Shown here: piece after piece, positions 1-6,731 of the stretch
Layout: every line of letters begins with the position of its first letter
Numbering within the stretch: the stretch's first letter is position 1
Origin: Halovibrio variabilis
GTDB lineage: Bacteria > Pseudomonadota > Gammaproteobacteria > Pseudomonadales > Halomonadaceae
Direction: 5' to 3'
NCBI RefSeq assembly: GCF_007991175.1
Contig: NZ_BJXV01000001.1
Span: 390,654 to 454,653, forward strand
DNA length: 64,000 nt
Program-made: the position numbers and the translations under genes
The notes under the pieces: model-generated
Seen by the model: only the letters and a program-made list of their open reading frames with translations
The model's database searches: none
What the model was told of the DNA's origin: nothing

Positions 1-146
1 TGATTCTGGCGGTGATTATTGAGTTTTTCCGCGCCGTGGTGGATATCCGCTTTGCGACCCCGCTGGACGCCATCTATTTAGCGCTTTCGGTGTTAGCGCT
101 AGCAGCCGCGCTCTACTTGATGAGCCTTGGCCACAAAGGCGAGTAA
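1..146 (+). CDS. C-terminal end of an integral membrane protein (partial)
   Basis: The window opens inside a reading frame that ends with TAA at 144-146. About 47 residues are visible. They are strongly hydrophobic, with one clear membrane helix of about 20 residues near the end, followed by a short polar tail (SLGHKGE). The pattern suits the last transmembrane segment of a small permease or another multi-pass inner membrane protein. No diagnostic motif is present, so the family cannot be named. The 5' part lies outside the window. Confidence 0.6.
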   Translation, partial: ILAVIIEFFRAVVDIRFATPLDAIYLALSVLALAAALYLMSLGHKGE

Positions 147-251
147 GCGGGTTTGAAATGCTAAAACCTGGGGAGGCACCCGCCTGCAATTAGCTGATGT
201 TATGGATTTTGTAGCGCGGCGTAAGCGTCAGCGCACCCGCGACTGGCTGTG

Positions 252-1271
252 CTACTCACCATTTTCGGCTAATAAACCTTCTACCAGCTTGTTTAACCGT
301 TGTTGGAACTGCCCGCCCGGTGAGGGCGGGTTAGGGTCTGAGGTGATCACCACGGTCATCTCACGTTCAGGAATAACGAACAGCGCCTGACCACCGTAGC
401 CGCGCCCGTAATAAACATCTTCCCCCGCCAACTGGGTAATAAACCAACCGTAGCCGTAGCCATCGCCGGTCCACTGCGATGTGCCCCGCGCCTGCCACGA
501 TTCTTCCACCCAGCCTTCAGGCAGAACGCGCTCACCATTGCCTGCTTCATCAAATACGACACCATCATTCCGATACAGCTCACCTACTTCAATCAGCGCC
601 CGGGGTGAAAGCTGCATATCATTGCCGCCAAAATAGATGCCTTGCGGGTCGCGCAGCCAAGGGCGAATGGTGATATCGAGCGGATCACCCAATAGCCGCT
701 GGGCAAGCGCGTGGGTCGTCTCGCCGCTGGCATGGGTGAGCGCAGCGGAAAGCAGATGGCTGGTGCCGGTGGAGTAGAGCATGCGCCCGCCGGGTTCATC
801 CACAAAGGGGCGCGTAATGGCATCGTTTACCCAGTTGGCACTGGCCACCCAGGCGCCATAATTGCTGCCCGAGGTGCGCTCAAGCCCGGCTTGCAGGGCG
901 AGTAAATGCGCCACGGTAATCTCGCCAACACGCGGGTCGGTGCCGTTTGGCACCTGATCGCCCAGCAAAGTGACCAAACGCTGCTGAACGGATTCGATAA
1001 CGCCCGCTTCAATCGCCGCACCGGTAATGGCGGCGAGTACCGTTTTGGATAACGATTTAATGTTGGCAGGCGACGCCACGCCCGGGCCACCCTGATGGTG
1101 CTCGTGGATAATCTCACCCGCGTGGGCCACCACCACGCTGTGTACCCGTTCAAGCGCTGCGGTTTCACGGTCAAGTGCTGATAGGGCCGAGGGGCTAGGC
1201 GCAACCGCATAAACAGGCGATGCGCCCAATAGCGGTAGAACGCTGAACGTTAGCAAAAGCAGTAGACGCAT
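252..1271 (-). CDS. Secreted serine hydrolase, beta-lactamase/penicillin-binding class C fold
   Basis: The 339-residue protein begins with a typical signal peptide of about 22 residues ending at VYA, so it acts in the periplasm or outside the cell. A SxxK active-site motif (SLSK) lies about 75 residues in, with the catalytic serine and lysine of the class C beta-lactamase / 6-aminohexanoate-dimer hydrolase superfamily. A YST triplet further on may be the second (YxN-like) motif, and a GRGYGGQ stretch near the C terminus sits where the KTG-like strand is expected. The substrate is unknown; esterase, peptidase or amidase activity are all possible. The ATG at 1271 is preferred over the ATG at 1277 because a GAGG stands 7 bases before 1271 but only 1 base before 1277. 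Confidence 0.75.
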   Translation of the reverse strand: MRLLLLLTFSVLPLLGASPVYAVAPSPSALSALDRETAALERVHSVVVAHAGEIIHEHHQGGPGVASPANIKSLSKTVLAAITGAAIEAGVIESVQQRLVTLLGDQVPNGTDPRVGEITVAHLLALQAGLERTSGSNYGAWVASANWVNDAITRPFVDEPGGRMLYSTGTSHLLSAALTHASGETTHALAQRLLGDPLDITIRPWLRDPQGIYFGGNDMQLSPRALIEVGELYRNDGVVFDEAGNGERVLPEGWVEESWQARGTSQWTGDGYGYGWFITQLAGEDVYYGRGYGGQALFVIPEREMTVVITSDPNPPSPGGQFQQRLNKLVEGLLAENGE

Positions 1272-1314
1272 CGTCATACCTCAAGGCAGGGTGGGTTTGT
1301 AAAAGACACGGGAC

Positions 1315-1388
1315 TTGGAAGCAACTGGCATGGAAGAAAGTGGCTTGAAAGCAAATAGCTTGGAAAAAACAGCTTTGAAAAAATAGCC
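1315..1388. repeat. Degenerate tandem repeat, about 14-16 bp x 5
   Basis: Five imperfect units of 14-16 bp follow each other, each built as TTGGAA/TTGAAA then an A-rich centre then GGC/AGC. They lie just upstream of the serine hydrolase gene, in a 240-bp spacer that shows nothing else convincing. Similar short repeats occur elsewhere in this window at gene borders. Confidence 0.6.
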
Positions 1389-1520
1389 ACGAGAAGGTTC
1401 CATCAGCGCGTTCAACGCCTGATTAGGCAAAAACCGCGAAGGACTGCTACGCTACAAGGATCATCTCAAGGCTGAACAAGCCTTTGATTTCCTTAAAACG
1501 CAAAAGCAAGGAGAGCCCTA

Positions 1521-1595
1521 ATGCGTAATATTATTTACATTATTGGTCTTATCGTAGTGGTGCTGTTTATTCTTTCGCTGCTCGGTCTGCGCTAA
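1521..1595 (+). CDS. 24-residue single-span membrane micropeptide
   Basis: A short open frame starts at ATG 1521 and stops at TAA 1593-1595. It encodes MRNIIYIIG then a run of I, V, L, F and ending LLGLR: a 2-3 residue charged N terminus, one hydrophobic helix of about 19 residues and a terminal arginine. An AAGGAG ribosome-binding site lies 1508-1513, 7 bases before the start, and a strong intrinsic terminator follows at 1643. A stand-alone transcription unit with such good signals suggests a real small membrane protein. It is too short for automatic gene callers. I do not recognise a named family. Confidence 0.6.
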   Translation: MRNIIYIIGLIVVVLFILSLLGLR

Positions 1596-1642
1596 GCCAA
1601 AGAAAACCAGACGCTAGAAAAATAAGCCCCGCAAAAAAAAAC

Positions 1643-1680
1643 AAAACCGCCCGCAAGCAACAGCTGCGGGCGGTTTTATT
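1643..1680 (+). terminator. Intrinsic terminator after the micropeptide gene
   Basis: A perfect 13-bp stem (1643-1655 with 1665-1677) with a 9-base loop ends in TTTTATT. A-rich sequence on the left side makes it potentially bidirectional, so it could also serve the hypothetical gene arriving from the right. Confidence 0.85.
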
Positions 1681-1691
1681 ACAGGCAATAC

Positions 1692-1742
1692 ATGGTAAAG
1701 CACGGTTTAAAAGCAGGGTCTAAAAACAGGTTTTAAAAACAG
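1692..1742. repeat. Degenerate 13-bp tandem repeat x 4
   Basis: Units at 1692-1703, 1704-1716, 1717-1729 and 1730-1742 follow the pattern GGTTTAAAAGCAG with a few changes. The array ends exactly at the stop codon (1743-1745, minus strand) of the neighbouring hypothetical gene. Confidence 0.65.
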
Positions 1743-2099
1743 CTAGGCGCAGTCGGCGGCACCCTGCCCAAACATATCAAACATCAATTCACGCCCTAGG
1801 CGGGTCAACACAAAACGGCCATATTCATTAAACGTGGCGGCTTCACTGGCTTCCATCACTCGCTGGCAGGTTGCCCAGGTGGGCGCGGTCGCGCTAAGCG
1901 CTGAAAGCTCACGGCGAACCAAGCCGCGCTGGGGAAGGGTAATGGTTTCCAGCACATGGCCATGGTCGTATAATAATTCAGCCGCAATCGATAAACACTG
2001 GCGAAGGCTGCGTTGAACGTTGGCCGCAGTGGATAATCCATTGGGCGAAAGTGGGGGGCGTTCTTCAGAAAGCTCGGAAGGCATCGGTTCTGAAGGCAT
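1743..2099 (-). CDS. Hypothetical protein, 118 aa
   Basis: The frame opens with an acidic, proline- and serine-rich stretch of about 25 residues. A mixed alpha-helical body follows that includes a cysteine (QRSLRQCLSIAAELLYDHGH) and ends at QGAADCA. I recognise no family, signal peptide or membrane segment, so it is probably a small cytoplasmic protein. The ATG at 2099 is chosen because GGAG (2108-2111 on the other strand) lies 8 bases before it; an in-frame ATG at 2147 has no such site. The gene stands alone, pointing away from the flagellar cluster. Confidence 0.6.
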   Translation of the reverse strand: MPSEPMPSELSEERPPLSPNGLSTAANVQRSLRQCLSIAAELLYDHGHVLETITLPQRGLVRRELSALSATAPTWATCQRVMEASEAATFNEYGRFVLTRLGRELMFDMFGQGAADCA

Positions 2100-2147
2100 A
2101 CGATATTCTCCTGCGGGCAGCGCCAAAATGGGCTTGTTGCAGCGCAT

Positions 2148-2555
2148 TATAAACCACTGGGCGTATTAGACCAAGGTCTATAAGCGAAGAGGGCACTCCT
2201 GCCGGTGTGTCACGCTAGCTATCAAACGCCGGGTAATGGGCTCAAAACGATTATTTCGCCACTTGCAAGGCCTATTCATAAAACGGCAATATACGTTAGG
2301 TTAATCTTTAAAAGGCATGATTTCGCTTGGTTAATCACATGTAGCGACATAATGATATTACGGACCGTTACTGGATATTACGTTTTAATACGAAAAAAAT
2401 AGCCTAATATTCAAGTTATAATTCACTTAGCCGTTAATTTAGGATAGTTGTATAAAAGGGGTTGTATTAAAAATAGTGCTACGTATCGCTTCATGGTAAT
2501 CAGTAATGAAGGGCCTTAAACGTAGTAAAATGTATTTCAAAAAGGCACTGGTTTT
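2148..2555. other. Intergenic region upstream of the first fliD
   Basis: This 408-bp spacer is AT-rich in its right half and contains no credible gene. Its only recognised element is the sigma-28 type promoter at 2411-2437. Confidence 0.5.
2411..2437 (+). promoter_or_regulatory. Sigma-28 (FliA) type promoter of fliD copy 1
   Basis: TCAAGTTA at 2411-2418, an 11-base spacer and GCCGTTAA at 2430-2437 match the class-3 flagellar promoter pattern TAAAGTTT-N11-GCCGATAA with few changes. It lies about 120 bp before fliD. Confidence 0.7.
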
Positions 2556-3911
2556 ATGTCTGCTATTACATCGCTAGGTATTGGTTCTGGCTTGGATCTC
2601 AACGGGTTGCTTGGTCAGTTGAAAGAGGCAGAGCAAGCAAAGCTTGAGCCTATTCAGGAGCAGCTTCAGTCTGAAAATACGAAAATATCTGCTTATGGTA
2701 CGTTGCAAAGCGCGCTTGAGCAGTTTCAAAGCTCTGCTCAAGCCCTGAACGACACGGCCTCCTTTGAGAGCCTAACAACCAGCGTTGAAGGTAGTGCAGT
2801 AGGGGCCGTTAGCAGCAATGAAGCCCAGTCAGGCCAATATGAAGTGCAGGTCGGCCAGTTAGCGACAGCCAGTAGCTTGGTGACTGAGCGCCTGGAAACA
2901 GCAGATGAAAGCATTGTGACTGGCGAGCAGTCCCTAAGCTTTGCCCTCGCTGATGGGGCCATGGACCCCATTACCATTGCCGATGGCAGTTCACTGGAAG
3001 GTATGCGAGACGCTATCAATGAGCAAAGCGATGGCCGCTTAAGCGCCTCGATTATCAACGATGGTGAAGGTTTCCGGCTCTCAGTCAATGCCACTGATAC
3101 CGGCGCAGATGCCAGTATTGAAAGCACCAATTTTTCAAACATTCTAGCGGGTGATGTACAAACCACCGACGTGCAGGTAGTTCAAGCGGGCCAGGATGCG
3201 GAATTTAACGTCAATGGTATCGATATCGTTAGCCCCACCAATCAAGTGGAAGGCGCTATTCAAGGTATTACCTTAAACCTCGCTGAGGCAGGCGCTACCA
3301 GCACCGTAACCGTTGAGCAGGACAGTAATGCCATTCGCGAGCAGGTCACGGCCTTTGTTGACGATTTCAATACGCTCAAGGACACCATTACCAGTTTGAC
3401 TGCTTATGACGCAGAGTCGGGGCAATCGGCGGGGTTGAACGCTGATGCCACGACTCGTGCGGTTGAAAGGGAGCTGCGTCAAACCATTAGCAGCGTTGTT
3501 GGAGGTGATGGCTTTAGCGTATTGTCTGATGTCGGTATTTCGCTTCAAGTAGACGGCAAGCTGGAGATTGATGAGAATAAGTTAGACAGCATCGTGGCCA
3601 ATCAGCCGGATCAGCTTGCTAACTTTTTCGCCGGGGATAGCGAGGAGGGTGGCATGGCAGGCCAAATTGCCTCATCGCTTGAAAACTTGGTGGGAGCAGG
3701 TGGCCGTCTTGAAAGTGCCGTTGATTCTTCTGAAAGGCGCTTTGCTTCGTTAGAAGACCGTTTTGCGACCACTGAAAGCCGTATCGAACAAACCGTAGAG
3801 CGTTATCGAACGCAGTTTCAAGCAATGGACAGTATGGTGGCGCAAATGAACCAAACCAGTTCCTATTTGACCCAGCAGTTTGCAACGCTGGGGCAGCAAA
3901 ACCAAAGTTAA
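2556..3911 (+). CDS. fliD: Flagellar filament capping protein FliD, copy 1
   Basis: FliD sits at the tip of the growing flagellum and guides folding of secreted flagellin. The 451-residue protein starts with the hallmark SAITSLGIGSGLDLNGLL (FliD N-terminal domain). It continues through an alanine- and glutamine-rich coiled helix, has the GQDAEFNVNGI region shared by FliD proteins near residue 215, and ends in a long coiled-coil with YLTQQF close to the C terminus. Like other axial proteins it has no cysteine and no cleavable signal. It has its own sigma-28 type promoter and a terminator just after it, so it is probably monocistronic. A second full paralogue follows at 4090, which is unusual. 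No fliS chaperone gene is adjacent. Confidence 0.92.
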   Translation: MSAITSLGIGSGLDLNGLLGQLKEAEQAKLEPIQEQLQSENTKISAYGTLQSALEQFQSSAQALNDTASFESLTTSVEGSAVGAVSSNEAQSGQYEVQVGQLATASSLVTERLETADESIVTGEQSLSFALADGAMDPITIADGSSLEGMRDAINEQSDGRLSASIINDGEGFRLSVNATDTGADASIESTNFSNILAGDVQTTDVQVVQAGQDAEFNVNGIDIVSPTNQVEGAIQGITLNLAEAGATSTVTVEQDSNAIREQVTAFVDDFNTLKDTITSLTAYDAESGQSAGLNADATTRAVERELRQTISSVVGGDGFSVLSDVGISLQVDGKLEIDENKLDSIVANQPDQLANFFAGDSEEGGMAGQIASSLENLVGAGGRLESAVDSSERRFASLEDRFATTESRIEQTVERYRTQFQAMDSMVAQMNQTSSYLTQQFATLGQQNQS

Positions 3912-3942
3912 GCAGATAAGCTAGCTAAATTAATGGCTTACC

Positions 3943-3975
3943 AAATGCCCGGCACTATGTGTTGGGCATTTTTTT
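3943..3975 (+). terminator. Intrinsic terminator after fliD copy 1
   Basis: An 8-bp stem, AAATGCCC (3943-3950) with GGGCATTT (3964-3971), and a run of T close the first fliD unit. Confidence 0.8.
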
Positions 3976-4018
3976 GATAGCTTCAATTAGTAATAGCTTT
4001 TTTAAGAAGCATGATCGC

Positions 4019-4045
4019 TAAAGTTTTTCACTCAGCCGCCGATAA
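4019..4045 (+). promoter_or_regulatory. Consensus sigma-28 (FliA) promoter of fliD copy 2
   Basis: TAAAGTTT at 4019-4026, 11 bases, then GCCGATAA at 4038-4045. This is a perfect match to the flagellar class-3 consensus, 44 bp before the start codon at 4090. It shows that the second fliD is transcribed independently of the first. Confidence 0.92.
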
Positions 4046-4089
4046 TTAATTCAGATACTTTTATCTACTACTACAAGGAATTCAGCCCC

Positions 4090-5442
4090 ATGGCTTCGAT
4101 TACTTCACTTGGTGTAGGTTCTGGCTTGGATCTCTCTGGTTTGGTGGATCAGCTTCAGGCGGCTGAACGCCAAAAGCTTGTACCTGTTCTAGAGCAGCAA
4201 AGCGCCCAGAAAACCAAAATTTCTGCCTATGGGCGGCTTGAATCAGCCATGGATAGAGTGCAAACCTCTATCGCTGCGCTGAATGATGCTTCTACATTTA
4301 AGCAACAAAAAAGCACCGTGACGGGCGACGGCGTGTTAGCGACCGCAGGCGAAACCGCTAATACGGGTCGCTATGAAGTAACCGTTTCCCAATTGGCCCG
4401 CTCAGGCAGTGCTGCTTCCAACGGCGTCACGCTGGAAGAAACGATATCCACAACGGCAGAGACACTGACGCTTAATTTTGGTGCTGGTGAAACGCAAACA
4501 AGTACCACCGTTGCTATTGCAGCAAACAGCACACTTGCTGATGTTCGTGACCAAATCAACGCGGACAAAGAGTCTGGCGTCACCGCGTCTATCGTTAATG
4601 ACGGCACTGGGTACCGTTTAGCGCTGAGTTCAAAGGAGACAGGCCAAGATGCTTCACTGGAGGGCTTCTCAGGCTTGGCATCGCTGACCATGGATGCAGC
4701 CACCCAGCGTTCCGGTCAGGATGCTGAACTGAATGTTAATGGCATTGCTATCACCAGTAAAACCAATCGCGTTGAAGAGGCGATTCAGGGGGTAACCCTT
4801 GACCTCACGGCGGTTTCTGGTGATCCCGTTACGCTGGTAATCGAGCGTGATGAAGAGTCGTTAAGAGGAGCGATTGACGAATTCGTTAGTAACTATAACG
4901 AAATGAAATCTACCGTTGGTCGAATGACCGCCTACAACGGTGAAGGCGAAACATCCGGCGAGCTAGTGGGCGACCGCACTGTGCGCACCATTGAAGACCG
5001 CCTGCGCCGGGATATTACAGACAATCTAGGCACCGGCGATATTTCGCGGCTTTCTCAACTAGGGATTGCGATTGATGAGCGCGGCCGGCTCAAGGTAGAC
5101 GAGGCGAAACTGGACGATGCAGTAGCCAACAACCCCGAGGGCATTTCCAGCTTTTTTGCCGGTGATACCGAAGAAGGCGGCTTTGCAGGGCGTTTAAATG
5201 CCACGCTTGAAGGGATCACTTCCGATGAAGGTATTATTCAAAGCTCGGTGAATAGCGCTGAGTTGCGAGTGGATAGCCTTGAAGATCGCAAACTACGTAT
5301 GGAGGCTAGTATCGAGCGAAGCGTAGAGCGCTACCGCAAGCAGTTTGGACAATTAGATGGCTTGCTCGCCCAAATGAACTCAATGAGTAGCTACCTTACC
5401 CAGCAGTTCAGCATGATGAGCTCAATGCAGAGCAGTAATTAA
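4090..5442 (+). CDS. fliD: Flagellar filament capping protein FliD, copy 2
   Basis: This 450-residue paralogue of the preceding gene shares its whole architecture. It has SITSLGVGSGLDLSGLV at the N terminus, the GQDAELNVNGIAI segment near residue 210, the FFAGDTEEGGFAG block near residue 355, and a C-terminal coiled coil ending SSYLTQQFSMMSS. The two copies are of nearly equal length and clearly homologous. They differ most in the central surface-exposed part, as expected if the caps serve different filaments or antigenic forms. A perfect sigma-28 promoter precedes it. After the stop comes a degenerate 12-bp repeat rather than an obvious terminator. The two caps might suit two flagellins, one of which survives here only as a remnant at 18.7 kb; that link is inference. 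Confidence 0.92.
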   Translation: MASITSLGVGSGLDLSGLVDQLQAAERQKLVPVLEQQSAQKTKISAYGRLESAMDRVQTSIAALNDASTFKQQKSTVTGDGVLATAGETANTGRYEVTVSQLARSGSAASNGVTLEETISTTAETLTLNFGAGETQTSTTVAIAANSTLADVRDQINADKESGVTASIVNDGTGYRLALSSKETGQDASLEGFSGLASLTMDAATQRSGQDAELNVNGIAITSKTNRVEEAIQGVTLDLTAVSGDPVTLVIERDEESLRGAIDEFVSNYNEMKSTVGRMTAYNGEGETSGELVGDRTVRTIEDRLRRDITDNLGTGDISRLSQLGIAIDERGRLKVDEAKLDDAVANNPEGISSFFAGDTEEGGFAGRLNATLEGITSDEGIIQSSVNSAELRVDSLEDRKLRMEASIERSVERYRKQFGQLDGLLAQMNSMSSYLTQQFSMMSSMQSSN

Positions 5443-5512
5443 GCGAGTATTTAAGAGAGCAATTAAGAAAGCAGTTGGGAAGGTAGTTGAGATAGCAGTT
5501 GAGATGATGGTT
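5429..5512. repeat. Degenerate 12-bp tandem repeat x 7
   Basis: Seven consecutive 12-base units (from 5429, 5441, 5453, 5465, 5477, 5489 and 5501) share the form AAGA-AGCAGTT. The array overlaps the last codons and the stop of fliD copy 2 and runs into the spacer before fliC. The register is kept throughout, but the individual units have drifted. Confidence 0.65.
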
Positions 5513-5554
5513 GAAAAAGTTACAGATATTTACATAAAAAAGAGTAATTTTTTC

Positions 5555-5581
5555 TAAAGAATTTGGTGGGGCTGCCGTTAA
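5555..5581 (+). promoter_or_regulatory. Sigma-28 (FliA) type promoter of the flagellin gene
   Basis: TAAA at 5555-5558, 15 bases, then GCCGTTAA at 5574-5581 match the TAAA-N15-GCCGATAA pattern with one change. The start codon lies 69 bp further on. Confidence 0.88.
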
Positions 5582-5650
5582 TTAATATAACGGCGACGCA
5601 AGCGCCGCTAAGCAGGCCACTAGGCCAGTTAAATTTCGAGGAGCACTCAC

Positions 5651-6544
5651 ATGTCTGTAATCAACACGAACATTACTGCGCTGATCGGCCAGAATAACCT
5701 GTCCAACTCTCAGTCCATGCTGGCCAATGCGCAAGAGCGTTTGTCTTCTGGTCTGCGCATCAACAGCGCGTCAGACGATGCCGCTGGCCAAGCCATCGCC
5801 AACAAAATGACCGCCCAGATCCGCGGCATGGAGCAGGCAAGCCGGAACGCCAGTGACGGCATCTCCTTGGTGCAAACCATGGAAGGCGGTCTTGACCAAG
5901 TTAACGACAACCTGCAGCGTATTCGTGAGCTAGCAGTTCAGGGTGCCAACGACACCAACGCCGATGAAGACCGTGATGCAATCATCACCGAGATCAATGA
6001 GCGTTTGGAAGAAATTGATCGTGTGGCTGGCAGCAATAACTTTAACGGCACAAACCTGTTAAATGTAAGTGGTGGCGGTACTCTTAATATTCAAGTTGGT
6101 TCTAATACGGAAGATGAAGATGTTATTTCCGTTACTACGCTTGACGCCACCGTTGCAGGACTGGAATTGGATCAAGGTAGTGGCGCTAGCGTAATTACAG
6201 CTGCTACTGCTACAACTCCCTCAGAGTTCGCTATTGATGGCTCTGGAGCCAGTGCTGCGCATGATAGCTTCCAAAACTTGGTTGATGCAGTTGATACTGC
6301 AACTGAGACACTAGATACCAACCGTGCGACGCTGGGTGCTACGCTTAACCGTTTCGACTCAGTGATCGACAATTTGGCGACGACGTCTACCAACCTTTCC
6401 GAAGCCCGTTCGCGTATCGAAGATGCCGACTACGCGGTGGAAGTATCTAACATGACGCGTGCTAATATTCTCCAGCAGGCTGGCACTTCCATGCTGGCAC
6501 AGGCTAACCAGACGCCGCAGTCTGTACTGTCTCTGCTGGGCTAA
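5651..6544 (+). CDS. fliC: Flagellin (filament subunit)
   Basis: The 297-residue protein is a short flagellin. The D0/D1 N-terminal domain (MSVINTNITALIGQNNL, then LSSGLRINSASDDAAGQAIA) and the C-terminal D1/D0 domain (SRIEDADYAVEVSNMTRANILQQAGTSMLAQANQ, ending SVLSLLG) are complete. The variable centre, about residues 140-215, is small and rich in T, A and S; it is the surface-exposed part where O-linked glycans are usually placed. The ribosome-binding site GAGGAG lies just before the start. A sigma-28 promoter and a strong terminator make this a single-gene unit. It stands at the left edge of the glycan island, and the end of another flagellin gene is found at 18689-18742. Confidence 0.96.
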   Translation: MSVINTNITALIGQNNLSNSQSMLANAQERLSSGLRINSASDDAAGQAIANKMTAQIRGMEQASRNASDGISLVQTMEGGLDQVNDNLQRIRELAVQGANDTNADEDRDAIITEINERLEEIDRVAGSNNFNGTNLLNVSGGGTLNIQVGSNTEDEDVISVTTLDATVAGLELDQGSGASVITAATATTPSEFAIDGSGASAAHDSFQNLVDAVDTATETLDTNRATLGATLNRFDSVIDNLATTSTNLSEARSRIEDADYAVEVSNMTRANILQQAGTSMLAQANQTPQSVLSLLG

Positions 6545-6579
6545 TATTCCAGCTGGTAAAGCTACAAAAGAATATAGCG

Positions 6580-6603
6580 ACGGGGCCAATCGGCCCCGTT
6601 TTT
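6580..6603 (+). terminator. Intrinsic terminator after fliC
   Basis: An 8-bp GC-rich stem ACGGGGCC / GGCCCCGT with a 4-base loop is followed by five T. Confidence 0.9.
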
Positions 6604-6731
6604 GCTTGCTCCATTCCTTGCAATAACTGATCGAGAGAATACCTACTTAAATACAGGCGGATTCGCGCCTTTGCCCACTGTGCTAGCACGGTAAGCTAGC
6701 TACATTGTCTTATTTCCGTGTGAGCCACTTA

